From Hydractinia symbiolongicarpus (Eukaryota > Cnidaria > Hydrozoa > Anthoathecata > Hydractiniidae), in NCBI RefSeq assembly GCF_029227915.1, contig NC_079888.1, forward strand, positions 21,742,001 to 21,806,000: a stretch of DNA of 64,000 nt, in the 5' to 3' direction. Of the stretch, positions 52,476-63,038 are shown in pieces (the stretch's first letter is position 1; each line of letters begins with the position of its first letter). Position numbers and translations under genes: made by a program. The notes below the pieces were generated by a model, which saw nothing but the letters and a program-made list of their open reading frames with translations, ran no database searches and was not told where the DNA came from.

Positions 52476-54690
52476 TGGAATAGTGGAAATGAGTTTACAC
52501 CCTGGGTACTTTCTTTGTATACTTTTGACTATACGGGCTGAGCCCGGGATTTACGGGAAATGACGGGTTTTTGCTTGCCGGTGATTAAACTTCTTTTATT
52601 CAGCGTCTCATCAAAAATGAAAACATTTTTGAAAACTGCAAGTCTCATGCGTTGTAGTGGTGAAAAGATAAATTAAAAAATCGGTCGGAAAATGAGTTTA
52701 CTCCGTGGGTACTTCCTTTGTATACTTTTGACTATACGGGCCGAGTCCGGGGTTTACGGTAAATGGCGGGTTTTCGTTTGCCGGCGATTAAACTTCTTTT
52801 ATTCAGCGTCTCATCAAAAATGAAAACATTTCTGAAAACTGCAAGTCTCATGCGTTTTAGTGGTGAAAAAATAATTTAAAAAATCGTTCGGGAAATGAGT
52901 TTACTCCCTGGGTACTTTCTTTGTATACTTTTAACTATACGCGCCGAGTCCGGTATTTACGGGAAATCGCGGGTTTTCGCTTGCCGACGATTAAACTTCT
53001 TTTATTCAGCGTCTCCTCAAAAATGAAAACATTTTTAAAAACTACAAGTCTCAAGCGTTGTAGTGGTGAAAAAATAATTTAAAAAATCGTTTTGGAAATG
53101 AGTTTACTCACAGGGTACTTTCTTTGTATACATTCGACTATACGGGCCAAACCCGGGATTTACGGAAAATCGCGTGTTTTCGTTTGCCGGCGATTAAACC
53201 ACTTTCATTAAGCGTCTCATCAAAAATAAAAACATTTTTGAAATCTGCAAGTCTCATGCGTTTTAGTAGTGAAAAAATAATTTAAAAAATCGTTCGTGAA
53301 ATGAGTTTACTCCCTGGGTACTTTCTTTGTATACTTTTAACTATACGTGCCGAGTCCGGTATTTACGGGAAATCGCGGGTTTTCGCTTGCCGGCGATTAA
53401 ACTTCTTTTATTCAGCGTCTCCTCACAAATGAAAACATTTTTAAAAACTACAAGTCTCATGCGTTGTAGTGGTGAAAAAATAATTTAAAAAATCGTTCGG
53501 AAAATGAGTTTACTCCCTGGGTACTTTCTTTGTATACTTTTGACTATACGGGCCGAGTCTGGGGTTTAGTGGAAAAGGCGGGTTTTCGTTTGCCGGCGAT
53601 TAAACTTCTTTTATTCAGTGTCTCATTAAAAATGAAAACATTTTTGAAAACTACAAGTCTCAGGCGTTGTAGTGGTGAAAAAATGGAATAGTGGAAATGA
53701 GTTTACACCCTGGGTACTTTCTTTGTATACTTTTGACTATACGGGCTGAGCCCGGGATTTACGGGAAATGACGGGTTTTTGCTTGCCGGTGATTAAACTT
53801 CTTTTATTCAGCGTCTCATCAAAAATGAAAACATTTTTGAAAACTGCAAGTCTAATGCGTTGTAGTGGTGAAAAGATAAATTAAAAAATCGGTCGGAAAA
53901 TGAGTTTACTCCGTGGGTACTTCCTTTGTATACTTTTGACTATACGGGCCGAGTCCGGGGTTTACGGTAAATGGCGGGTTTTCGTTTGCCGGCGATTAAA
54001 CTTCTTTTATTCAGCGTCTCATCAAAAATGAAAACATTTCTGAAAACTGCAAGTCTCATGCGTTTTAGTGGTGAAAAAATAATTTAAAAAATCGTTCGGA
54101 AAATGAGTTTACTCCCTGGGTACTTTCTTTGTATACTTTTAACTATACGCGCCGAGTCCGGTATTTACGGGAAATCGCGGGTTTTCGCTTGCCGGCGATT
54201 AAACTTCTTTTATTCAGCGTCTCCTCAAAAATGAAAACATTTTTAAAAACTACAAGTCTCATGCGTTGTAGTGGTGAAAAAATAATTTAAAAAATCGTTT
54301 TGGAAATGAGTTTACTCACAGGGTACTTTCTTTGTATACATTCGACTATACGGGCCAAACCCGGGATTTACGGAAAATCGCGTGTTTTCGTTTGCCGGCG
54401 ATTAAACCACTTTCATTAAGCGTCTCATCAAAAATAAAAACATTTTTGAAAACTGCAAGTCTCATGCGTTTTAGTAGTGAAAAAATAATTTAAAAAATCG
54501 TTCGTGAAATGAGTTTACTCCCTGGGTACTTTCTTTGTATACTTTTAACTATACGTGCCGAGTCCGGTATTTACGGGAAATCGCGGGTTTTCGCTTGCCG
54601 GCGATTAAACTTCTTTTATTCAGCGTCTCCTCACAAATGAAAACATTTTTAAAAACTACAAGTCTCATGCGTTGTAGTGGTGAAAAAATA
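52476..54690. repeat. Block D 6-mer HOR of 1208 bp, one full and one five-monomer copy
   Basis: Units start at the GGAATAGTGG junctions at 52476 and 53684. Order: GGAATAGTGG with GCTGAGCCC; GATAAATTAAAAAATCGG with CTCCGTGGGTACTTCC; TAACTATACGCGCC; GTTTTGG with CGCGTGTTTT; CGTTCGTGAAATGAG with CCTCACAAATG; GTCTGGGGTTTAGTGG. The second copy ends before the last type and continues with a GCATACTTTTGAC / ATGGCGGTTTTCG monomer. It is related to, but distinct from, the 1207 bp 6-mer of block E. Confidence 0.8.
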
Positions 54691-57600
54691 ATTTAAAAAA
54701 TCGTTCGGAAAATGAGTTTACTCCCTGGGTACTTTCTTTGCATACTTTTGACTATACGGGCCGAGTCCGGGGTTTACGGGAAATGGCGGTTTTCGTTTGC
54801 CGTCGATTAAACTTCTTTTATTCAGCGTCTCATCAAAAATGAAAACATTTTTGAAAACTACAAGTGTCATGCGTTGTAGTGGTGAAAAAATATTTTAAAA
54901 AATCGTTCGGAAAATGAGTTTACTCCCTGGGTACTTTCTTTGTATACTTTTGACTATACGGGCCGAGTCTGGGGTTTAGTGGAAAAGGCGGGTTTTCGTT
55001 TGCCGTCGATTAAACTTCTTTTATTCAGCGTCTCATCAAAAATGAAAACATTTTTGTAAACTACAAGTCTCAGGCGTTGTAGTGGTGAAAAAATAATTTA
55101 AAAAATCGTTCGGGAAATGAGTTTACTCCCTGGGTACTTTCTTTGTATACTTTTGACTATACGGGCCGAGTCCGGGATTTACGGGAAGTCGCGGGTTTTT
55201 GTTTGAGGGCGATTAGACTTCTTTTATTCAGCGTCTCATCAAAAATGAAAACATTTTTGAAAACTACAAGTCTCATGCGTTTTAGTGGTGAAAAAATGGA
55301 ATAGTGGAAATGAATTTACACCCTGGGTACTTTCTTTGTATACTTTTGACTATACGGGCTGAGCCCGGGATTTACGGGAAATGGCGGGTTTTTGCTTGCC
55401 GGCGATTAAACTTCTTTTATTCAGCGTCTCATCAAAAATGAAAACATTTTTGAAAACTGCAAGTCTCATGCGTTGTAGTGGTGAAAAGATAAATTAAAAA
55501 ATCGGTCAGAAAATGAGTTTACTCCGTGGGTACTTCCTTTGTATACTTTTGACTATACGGGCCGAGTCCGGGGTTTACGGTAAATGGCGGGTTTTCGTTT
55601 GCCGGCGATTAAACTTCGTTTATTCAGCGTCTCATCAAAAATGAAAACATTTTTGAAAACTACAAGTCTCATGCGTTTTAGTGGTGAAAAAATAATTTAA
55701 AAAATCGTTCGGAAAATGAGTTTACTCCCTGGGTACTTTCTTTGTATACTTTTGACTATACGGGCCGAGTCCGAGGTTTACGGGAAATGGTGGTTTTCGT
55801 TTGCCGGCGATTAAACTTCTTTCATTCAGCGTCTCATCAAAAATGAAAACAATTTTGAGAACTACAAGTCTTATGCGTTTTAGTGGTGAAAAGATAATTT
55901 AAAAAATCGTTTTGGAAATGAGTTTACTCCCAGGGTACTTTCTTTGTATACATTCGACTATACGGGCCAAACACGGGATTTACGGGAAATCGCGGGTTTT
56001 CGTTTGCCGGCGATTAAACCACTTTCATTAAGCGTCTCATCAAAAATGAAAACATTTCTGAAAACTGCAAGTCTCATGCGTTTTAGTAGTGAAGAAATAA
56101 TTTAAAAAATCGTTCGGGAAATGAGTTTACTCCCTGGGTACTTTCTTTGTATACTTTTAACTATACGCGCCGAGTCCGGTATTTTCGGGAAATCGCGGGT
56201 TTTCGCTTGCCGGCGATTAAACTTCTTTTATTCAGCGTCTCCTCAAAAATGAAAACATTTTTAAAAACTACAAGTCTCATGCGTTGTAGTGGTGAAAAAA
56301 TAATTTAAAAAATCGTTCGGAAAATGAGTTTACTCCCTGGGTACTTTCTTTGTATACTTTTGACTATACGGGCCGAGTGCGGGGTTTACGGGAAATGGCG
56401 GTTTTCGTTTGCCGTCGATTAAACTTGTTTTATTCAGCGTCTCATCAAAAATGAAAACATTTTTGAAAACTACAAGTCTCATGCGTTGTAGTGGTGAAAA
56501 AATAATTTAAAAAATCGTTCGGAAAATGAGTTTACTCCCTGGGTACTTTCTTTGTATACTTTTGACTATACGGGCCGAGTCCGGGGTTTACGGGAAATGG
56601 CGGTTTTCGTTTGCCGTCGATTAAACTTCTTTTATTCAGCGTCTCATCAAAAATGAAAACATTTTTGAAAACTACAAGTCTCATGCGTTGTAGTGGTGAA
56701 AAAATATTTTAAAAAATCGTTCGGAAAATGAGTTTACTCCCTGGGTACTTTTTTTGTATACTTTTGACTATACGGGCCGAGTCTGGGGTTTAGTGGAAAA
56801 GGCGGGTTTTCGTTTGCCGGCGATTAAACTTCTTTTATTCAGCGTCTCATCAAAAATGAAAATATTTTTGAAAACTACAAGTCTCATGCGTTGTAGTGGT
56901 GAAAAAATAATTTAAAAAATCGTTCGGGAAATGAGTTTACTCCCTGGGTACTTTCTTTGTATACTTTTGACTATACGGGCCGAGTCCGGGATTTACGGGA
57001 AGTCGCGGGTTTTTGTTTGCCGGCGATTAAACTTCTTTTATTCAGCGTCTCATCAAAAATGAAAATATTTTTGAAAACTACAAGTCTCATGCGTTGTAGT
57101 GGTGAAAAAATGGAATAGTGGAAATGAGTTTACACCCTGGGTACTTTCTTTGTATACTTTTGACTATACGGGCTGAGCCCGGGATTTACGGGAAATGGCG
57201 GGTTTTTGCTTGCCGGCGATTAAACTTCTTTTATTCAGCGTCTCATCAAAAATGAAAACATTTTTGAAAACTACAAGTCTCATGCGTTTTAGTGGTGAAA
57301 AAATAATTTAAAAAATCGTTCGGAAAATGAGTTTACTCCCTGGGTACTTTTTTTGTATACTTTTGACTATACGGGCCGAGTCTGGGGTTTAGTGGAAAAG
57401 GCGGGTTTTCGTTTGCCGGCGATTAAACTTCTTTTATTCAGCGTCTCATCAAAAATGAAAACATTTTTGAAAACTACAAGTCTCAGGCGTTGTAGTGGTG
57501 AAAAAATAATTTAAAAAATCGTTCGGGAAATGAGTTTACTCCCTGGGTACTTTCTTTGTATACTTTTGACTATACGGGCCGAGTCCGGGATTTACGGGAA

Positions 57601-57709
57601 GTCGCGGGTTTTTGTTTGCCGGCGATTAGACTTCTTTTATTCAGCGTCTCATCAAAAATGAAAATATTTTTGAAAACTACAAGTCTCATGCGTTGTAGTG
57701 GTGAAAAAA
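54691..57709. repeat. Block D, second part: partial units leading into block E
   Basis: A five-monomer stretch from 55297 carries the block E order (GGAATAGTGG; GATAAATT; GTCCGAGGTTTACGGG with ATGGTGG; GTTTTGG with CCAAACACGGG; TAACTATACGCGCC with ATTTTCGGG). It then changes to repeated ATGGCGGTTTTCG / GCCGTCG monomers. A three-monomer repeat, GTCTGGGGTTTAGTGG then AAGTCGCGGGTTTTTG then GGAATAGTGG, occurs twice at an offset of about 599 bp (junctions at 57111 and 57710). Some copies have AAAATATTTTTG for AAAACATTTTTG near 56861, 57064 and 57663. No gene is visible. Confidence 0.75.
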
Positions 57710-60700
57710 TGGAATAGTGGAAATGAGTTTACACCCTGGGTACTTTCTTTGTATACTTTTGACTATACGGGCTGAGCCCGGGATTTACGGGAAATGGCGG
57801 GTTTTTGCTTGCCGGCGATTAAACTTCTTTTATTCAGCGTCTCATCAAAAATGAAAACATTTTTGAAAACTGCAAGTCTCATGCGTTGTAGTGGTGAAAA
57901 GATAAATTAAAAAATCGGTCGGAAAATGAGTTTACTCCGTGGGTACTTCCTTTGTATACTTTTGACTATACGGGCCGAGTCCGGGGTTTACGGTAAATGG
58001 CGGGTTTTCGTTTGCCGGCGATTAAACTTCTTTTATTCAGCGTCTCATCAAAAATGAAAACATTTTTGAAAACTACAAGTCTCATGCGTTTTAGTGGTGA
58101 AAAAATAATTTAAAAAATCGTTCGGAAAATGAGTTTACTCCCTGGGTACTTTCTTTGTATACTTTTGACTATACGGGCCGAGTCCGAGGTTTACGGGAAA
58201 TGGTGGTTTTCGTTTGCCGGCGATTAAACTTCTTTCATTCAGCGTCTCATCAAAAATGAAAACAATTTTGAGAACTACAAGTCTCATGCGTTTTAGTGGT
58301 GAAAAGATAATTTAAAAAATCGTTTTGGAAATGAGTTTACTCCCAGGGTACTTTCTTTGTATACATTCGACTATACGGGCCAAACCCGGGATTTACGGGA
58401 AATCGCGGGTTTTCGTTTGCCGGCGATTAAACCACTTTCATTAAGCGTCTCATCAAAAATGAAAACATTTCTGAAAACTGCAAGTCTCATGCGTTTTAGT
58501 AGTGAAAAAATAATTTAAAAAATCGTTCGTGAAATGAGTTTACTCCCTGGGTACTTTCTTTGTATACTTTTAACTATACGCGCCGAGTCCGGTATTTACG
58601 GGAAATCGTGGGTTTTCGCTTGCCGGCGATTAAACTTCTTTTATTCAGCGTCTCCTCAAAAATGAAAACATTTTTAAAAACTACAAGTCTCATGCGTTGT
58701 AGTGGTGAAAAAATAATTTAAAAAATCGTTCGGAAAATGAGTTTACTCCCTGGGTACTTTCTTTGTATACTTTTGACTATACGGGCCGAGTCCAGGATTT
58801 ACGGGAAGTCGCGGGTTTTTGTTTGAGGGCGATTAAACTTCTTTTATTCAGCGTCTCATCAAAAATGAAAACATTTTTGAAAACTACAAGTCTCATGCGT
58901 TGTAGTGGTGAAAAAATGGAATAGTGGAAATGAGTTTACACCCTGGGTACTTTCTTTGTATACTTTTGACTATACGGGCTGAGCCCGGGATTTACGGGAA
59001 ATGGCGGGTTTTTGCTTGCCGGCGATTAAACTTCTTTTATTCAGCGTCTCATCAAAAATGAAAACATTTTTGAAAACTGCAAGTCTCATGCGTTGTAGTG
59101 GTGAAAAGATAAATTAAAAAATCGGTCGGAAAATGAGTTTACTCCGTGGGTACTTCCTTTGTATACTTTTGACTATACGGGCCGAGTCCGGGGTTTACGG
59201 TAAATGGCGGGTTTTCGTTTGCCGGCGATTAAACTTCTTTTATTCAGCGTCTCATCAAAAATGAAAACATTTTTGAAAACTACAAGTCTCATGCGTTTTA
59301 GTGGTGAAAAAATAATTTAAAAAATCGTTCGGAAAATGAGTTTACTCCCTGGGTACTTTCTTTGTATACTTTTGACTATACGGGCCGAGTCCGAGGTTTA
59401 CGGGAAATGGTGGTTTTCGTTTGCCGGCGATTAAACTTCTTTCATTCAGCGTCTCATCAAAAATGAAAACAATTTTGAGAACTACAAGTCTCATGCGTTT
59501 TAGTGGTGAAAAGATAATTTAAAAAATCGTTTTGGAAATGAGTTTACTCCCAGGGTACTTTCTTTGTATACATTCGACTATACGGGCCAAACCCGGGATT
59601 TACGGGAAATCGCGGGTTTTCGTTTGCCGGCGATTAAACCACTTTCATTAAGCGTCTCATCAAAAATGAAAACATTTCTGAAAACTGCAAGTCTCATGCG
59701 TTTTAGTAGTGAAAAAATAATTTAAAAAATCGTTCGTGAAATGAGTTTACTCCCTGGGTACTTTCTTTGTATACTTTTAACTATACGCGCCGAGTCCGGT
59801 ATTTACGGGAAATCGTGGGTTTTCGCTTGCCGGCGATTAAACTTCTTTTATTCAGCGTCTCCTCAAAAATGAAAACATTTTTAAAAACTACAAGTCTCAT
59901 GCGTTGTAGTGGTGAAAAAATAATTTAAAAAATCGTTCGGAAAATGAGTTTACTCCCTGGGTACTTTCTTTGTATACTTTTGACTATACGGGCCGAGTCC
60001 AGGATTTACGGGAAGTCGCGGGTTTTTGTTTGAGGGCGATTAAACTTCTTTTATTCAGCGTCTCATCAAAAATGAAAACATTTTTGAAAACTACAAGTCT
60101 CATGCGTTGTAGTGGTGAAAAAATGGAATAGTGGAAATGAGTTTACACCCTGGGTACTTTCTTTGTATACTTTTGACTATACGGGCTGAGCCCGGGATTT
60201 ACGGGAAATGGCGGGTTTTTGCTTGCCGGCGATTAAACTTCTTTTATTCAGCGTCTCATCAAAAATGAAAACATTTTTGAAAACTGCAAGTCTCATGCGT
60301 TGTAGTGGTGAAAAGATAAATTAAAAAATCGGTCGGAAAATGAGTTTACTCCGTGGGTACTTCCTTTGTATACTTTTGACTATACGGGCCGAGTCCGGGG
60401 TTTACGGTAAATGGCGGGTTTTCGTTTGCCGGCGATTAAACTTCTTTTATTCAGCGTCTCATCAAAAATGAAAACATTTTTGAAAACTACAAGTCTCATG
60501 CGTTTTAGTGGTGAAAAAATAATTTAAAAAATCGTTCGGAAAATGAGTTTACTCCCTGGGTACTTTCTTTGTATACTTTTGACTATACGGGCCGAGTCCG
60601 AGGTTTACGGGAAATGGTGGTTTTCGTTTGCCGGCGATTAAACTTCTTTCATTCAGCGTCTCATCAAAAATGAAAACAATTTTGAGAACTACAAGTCTCA

Positions 60701-62144
60701 TGCGTTTTAGTGGTGAAAAGATAATTTAAAAAATCGTTTTGGAAATGAGTTTACTCCCAGGGTACTTTCTTTGTATACATTCGACTATACGGGCCAAACC
60801 CGGGATTTACGGGAAATCGCGGGTTTTCCTTTGCCGGCGATTAAACCACTTTCATTAAGCGTCTCATCAAAAATGAAAACATTTCTGAAAACTGCAAGTC
60901 TCATGCGTTTTAGTAGTGAAAAAATAATTTAAAAAATCGTTCGTGAAATGAGTTTACTCCCTGGGTACTTTCTTTGTATACTTTTAACTATACGCGCCGA
61001 GTCCGGTATTTACGGGAAATCGTGGGTTTTCGCTTGCCGGCGATTAAACTTCTTTTATTCAGCGTCTCCTCAAAAATGAAAACATTTTTAAAAACTACAA
61101 GTCTCATGCGTTGTAGTGGTGAAAAAATAATTTAAAAAATCGTTCGGAAAATGAGTTTACTCCCTGGGTACTTTCTTTGTATACTTTTGACTATACGGGC
61201 CGAGTCCGGGATTTACGGGAAGTCGCGGGTTTTTGTTTGAGGGCGATTAAACTTCTTTTATTCAGCGTCTCATCAAAAATGAAAACATTTTTGAAAACTA
61301 CAAGTCTCATGCGTTGTAGTGGTGAAAAAATGGAATAGTGGAAATGAGTTTACACCCTGGGTACTTTCTTTGTATACTTTTGACTATACGGGCTGAGCCC
61401 GGGATTTACGGGAAATGGCGGGTTTTTGCTTGCCGGCGATTAGACTTCTTTTATTCAGCGTCTCATCAAAAATGAAAACATTTTTGAAAACTGCAAGTTT
61501 CATGCGTTGTAGTGGTGAAAAGATAAATTAAAAAATCGGTCGGAAATGAGTTTACTCCGTGGGTACTTCCTTTGTATACTTTTGACTATACGGGCCGAGT
61601 CCGGGGTTTACGGTAAATGGCGGGTTTTCGTTTGCCGGCGATTAAACTTCTTTTATTCAGCATCTCATCAAAAATGAAAACATTTTTGAAAACTACAAGT
61701 CTCATGCGTTTTAGTGGTGAAAAAATAATTTAAAAAATCGTTCGGAAAATGAGTTTACTCCCTGGGTACTTTCTTTGTATACTTTTGACTATACGGGCCG
61801 AGTCCGAGGTTTACGGGAAATGGTGGTTTTCGTTTGCCGGTGATAAAACTTCTTTCATTCAGCGTCTCATCAAAAATGAAAACAATTTTGAGAACTACAA
61901 GTCTCATGCGTTTTAGTGGTGAAAAGATAATTTAAAAAATCGTTTTGGAAATGAGTTTACTCCCAGGGTACTTTCTTTGTATACATTCGACTATACGGGC
62001 CAAACCCGGGATTTACGGGAAATCGCGGGTTTTCGTTTGCCGGCGATTAAACCACTTTCATTAAGCGTCTCATCAAAAATGAAAACATTTCTGAAAACTG
62101 CAAGTCTCATGCGTTTTAGTAGTGAAAAAATAATTTAAAAAATC
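57710..62144. repeat. Block E: 6-mer HOR, 3 full copies of exactly 1207 bp plus a partial fourth
   Basis: GGAATAGTGG junctions lie at 57710, 58917, 60124 and 61331, and the GATAAATT marker at 57901, 59108, 60315 and 61522, all 1207 bp apart. Order: (1) GGAATAGTGG, GCTGAGCCC, CTTGCCGG; (2) GATAAATT, CTCCGTGGG, ACGGTAAATGG; (3) GTCCGAGG, ATGGTGG, CAATTTTGAGAAC; (4) GTTTTGG, CCAAACCC, CATTTCTG; (5) TAACTATACGCGCC, ATCGTGGG, GTCTCCTC; (6) AAGTCGCGGGTTTTTG with GAGGG. Few differences are visible between copies: TTTTCCTTTGCC near 60826, and GTCCGGG near 61204 where the others have GTCCAGG. The 4th copy has GGTCGGAAATGAG near 61538 (two bases short) and ends in the hybrid at 62145. Confidence 0.92.
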
Positions 62145-62346
62145 GTTCGGGAAATGAGTTTACTCCCTGGGTACTTTCTTTGTATACTTTTAACTATACG
62201 CGCCGAGTCCGGTATTTACGGGAAATGGCGGTTTTCGTTTGCCGTCGATTAAACTTCTTTTATTCAGCGTCTCATCAAAAATGAAAACATTTTTGAAAAC
62301 TACAAGTCTCATGCGTTGTAGTGGTGAAAAAATATTTTAAAAAATC
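62145..62346. repeat. Hybrid monomer ending block E
   Basis: The 5' half is block E monomer 5 (TAACTATACGCGCCGAG, GGTATTTACGGG). Right after ACGGGAAAT it becomes the ATGGCGGTTTTCG / GCCGTCG type with GTCTCATC and a GTTGTAG tail, as seen near 56590. The fusion stops the 1207 bp periodicity. Confidence 0.8.
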
Positions 62347-62992
62347 GTTCGGAAAATGAGTTTACTCCCTGGGTACTTTCTTTGTATACTTTTGACTATA
62401 CGGGCCGAGTCCGGGGTTTACAGGAAAAGGCGGGTTTTCGATTGCCGGCGATTAAACTTCTTTTATTCAGCGTCTCATCAAAAATGAAAACATTTTTGAA
62501 AACTACAAGTCTAATGCGTTGTGGTGGTGAAAAAATAATTTAAAAAATCGTTCGGGAAATGAGTTTACTCCCTGGGTACTTTCTTTGTATACTTTTGACT
62601 ATACGGGCCAAGTCCGGGATTTACGGGAAATCGCGGGTTTTCACTTGCCGGCCATTAAACTTCTTTTATTCTGCGTCTCATCAAAAATAAAAACATTTTT
62701 AAAAACTACAAGTCTCATGCGATGTAGTGGTGAAAAAATAATTTAAAAAATCGTTCGGAAAATGAGTTTAATCCCTGGGTTCTTTCTTTGTATACATTCG
62801 ACTATACGGGCCAAGCCCGGGATTTACGGAAAATCGCGGGTTTTCGTTTGCCGGCGATTAAACCACTTTCATTAAGCGTCTCATCAAAAATGAAAACATT
62901 TCTGAAAACAACAAGTCTCATGCGTTTTAGTGGTGAAAAAATATTTTAAAAAATCGTTCGGGAAATGAGTTTACTCCCTGGGTACTTTCTTT

Positions 62993-63010
62993 GTATACTT
63001 TTGACTATAC
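62993..63010. repeat. Internal dyad GTATA / TATAC in the monomer
   Basis: In this representative monomer a 5 bp arm GTATA is followed by CTTTTGAC and then TATAC, its reverse complement. Most monomers of the TACTTTTGACTATAC type keep it. Monomers of the TACATTCGACTATAC type keep both arms and change only the 8 bp loop, which fits some constraint on the arms, although the arms are short and chance is possible. Confidence 0.55.
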
Positions 63011-63023
63011 GGGCCGAGTCCGG

Positions 63024-63038
63024 GATTTACGGGAAATC
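63024..63038. repeat. Internal dyad GATTT-ACGGG-AAATC in the monomer
   Basis: A 5 bp inverted repeat with a 5 bp centre lies in the GC-rich half. It is intact in monomers reading GATTTACGGGAAATC, which are common across the window. It is broken in the GGTTTACGGGAAATGG class (for example near 1080, 2300, 24830), so it is not universal. This could be a protein-binding dyad or chance. Confidence 0.45.

Noticed and set aside
62993-63010. TATA box or promoter in the GTATAC...CTATAC region
   Set aside because: The motif is present in nearly every monomer with no gene downstream. Satellite transcription is possible but cannot be inferred from this.
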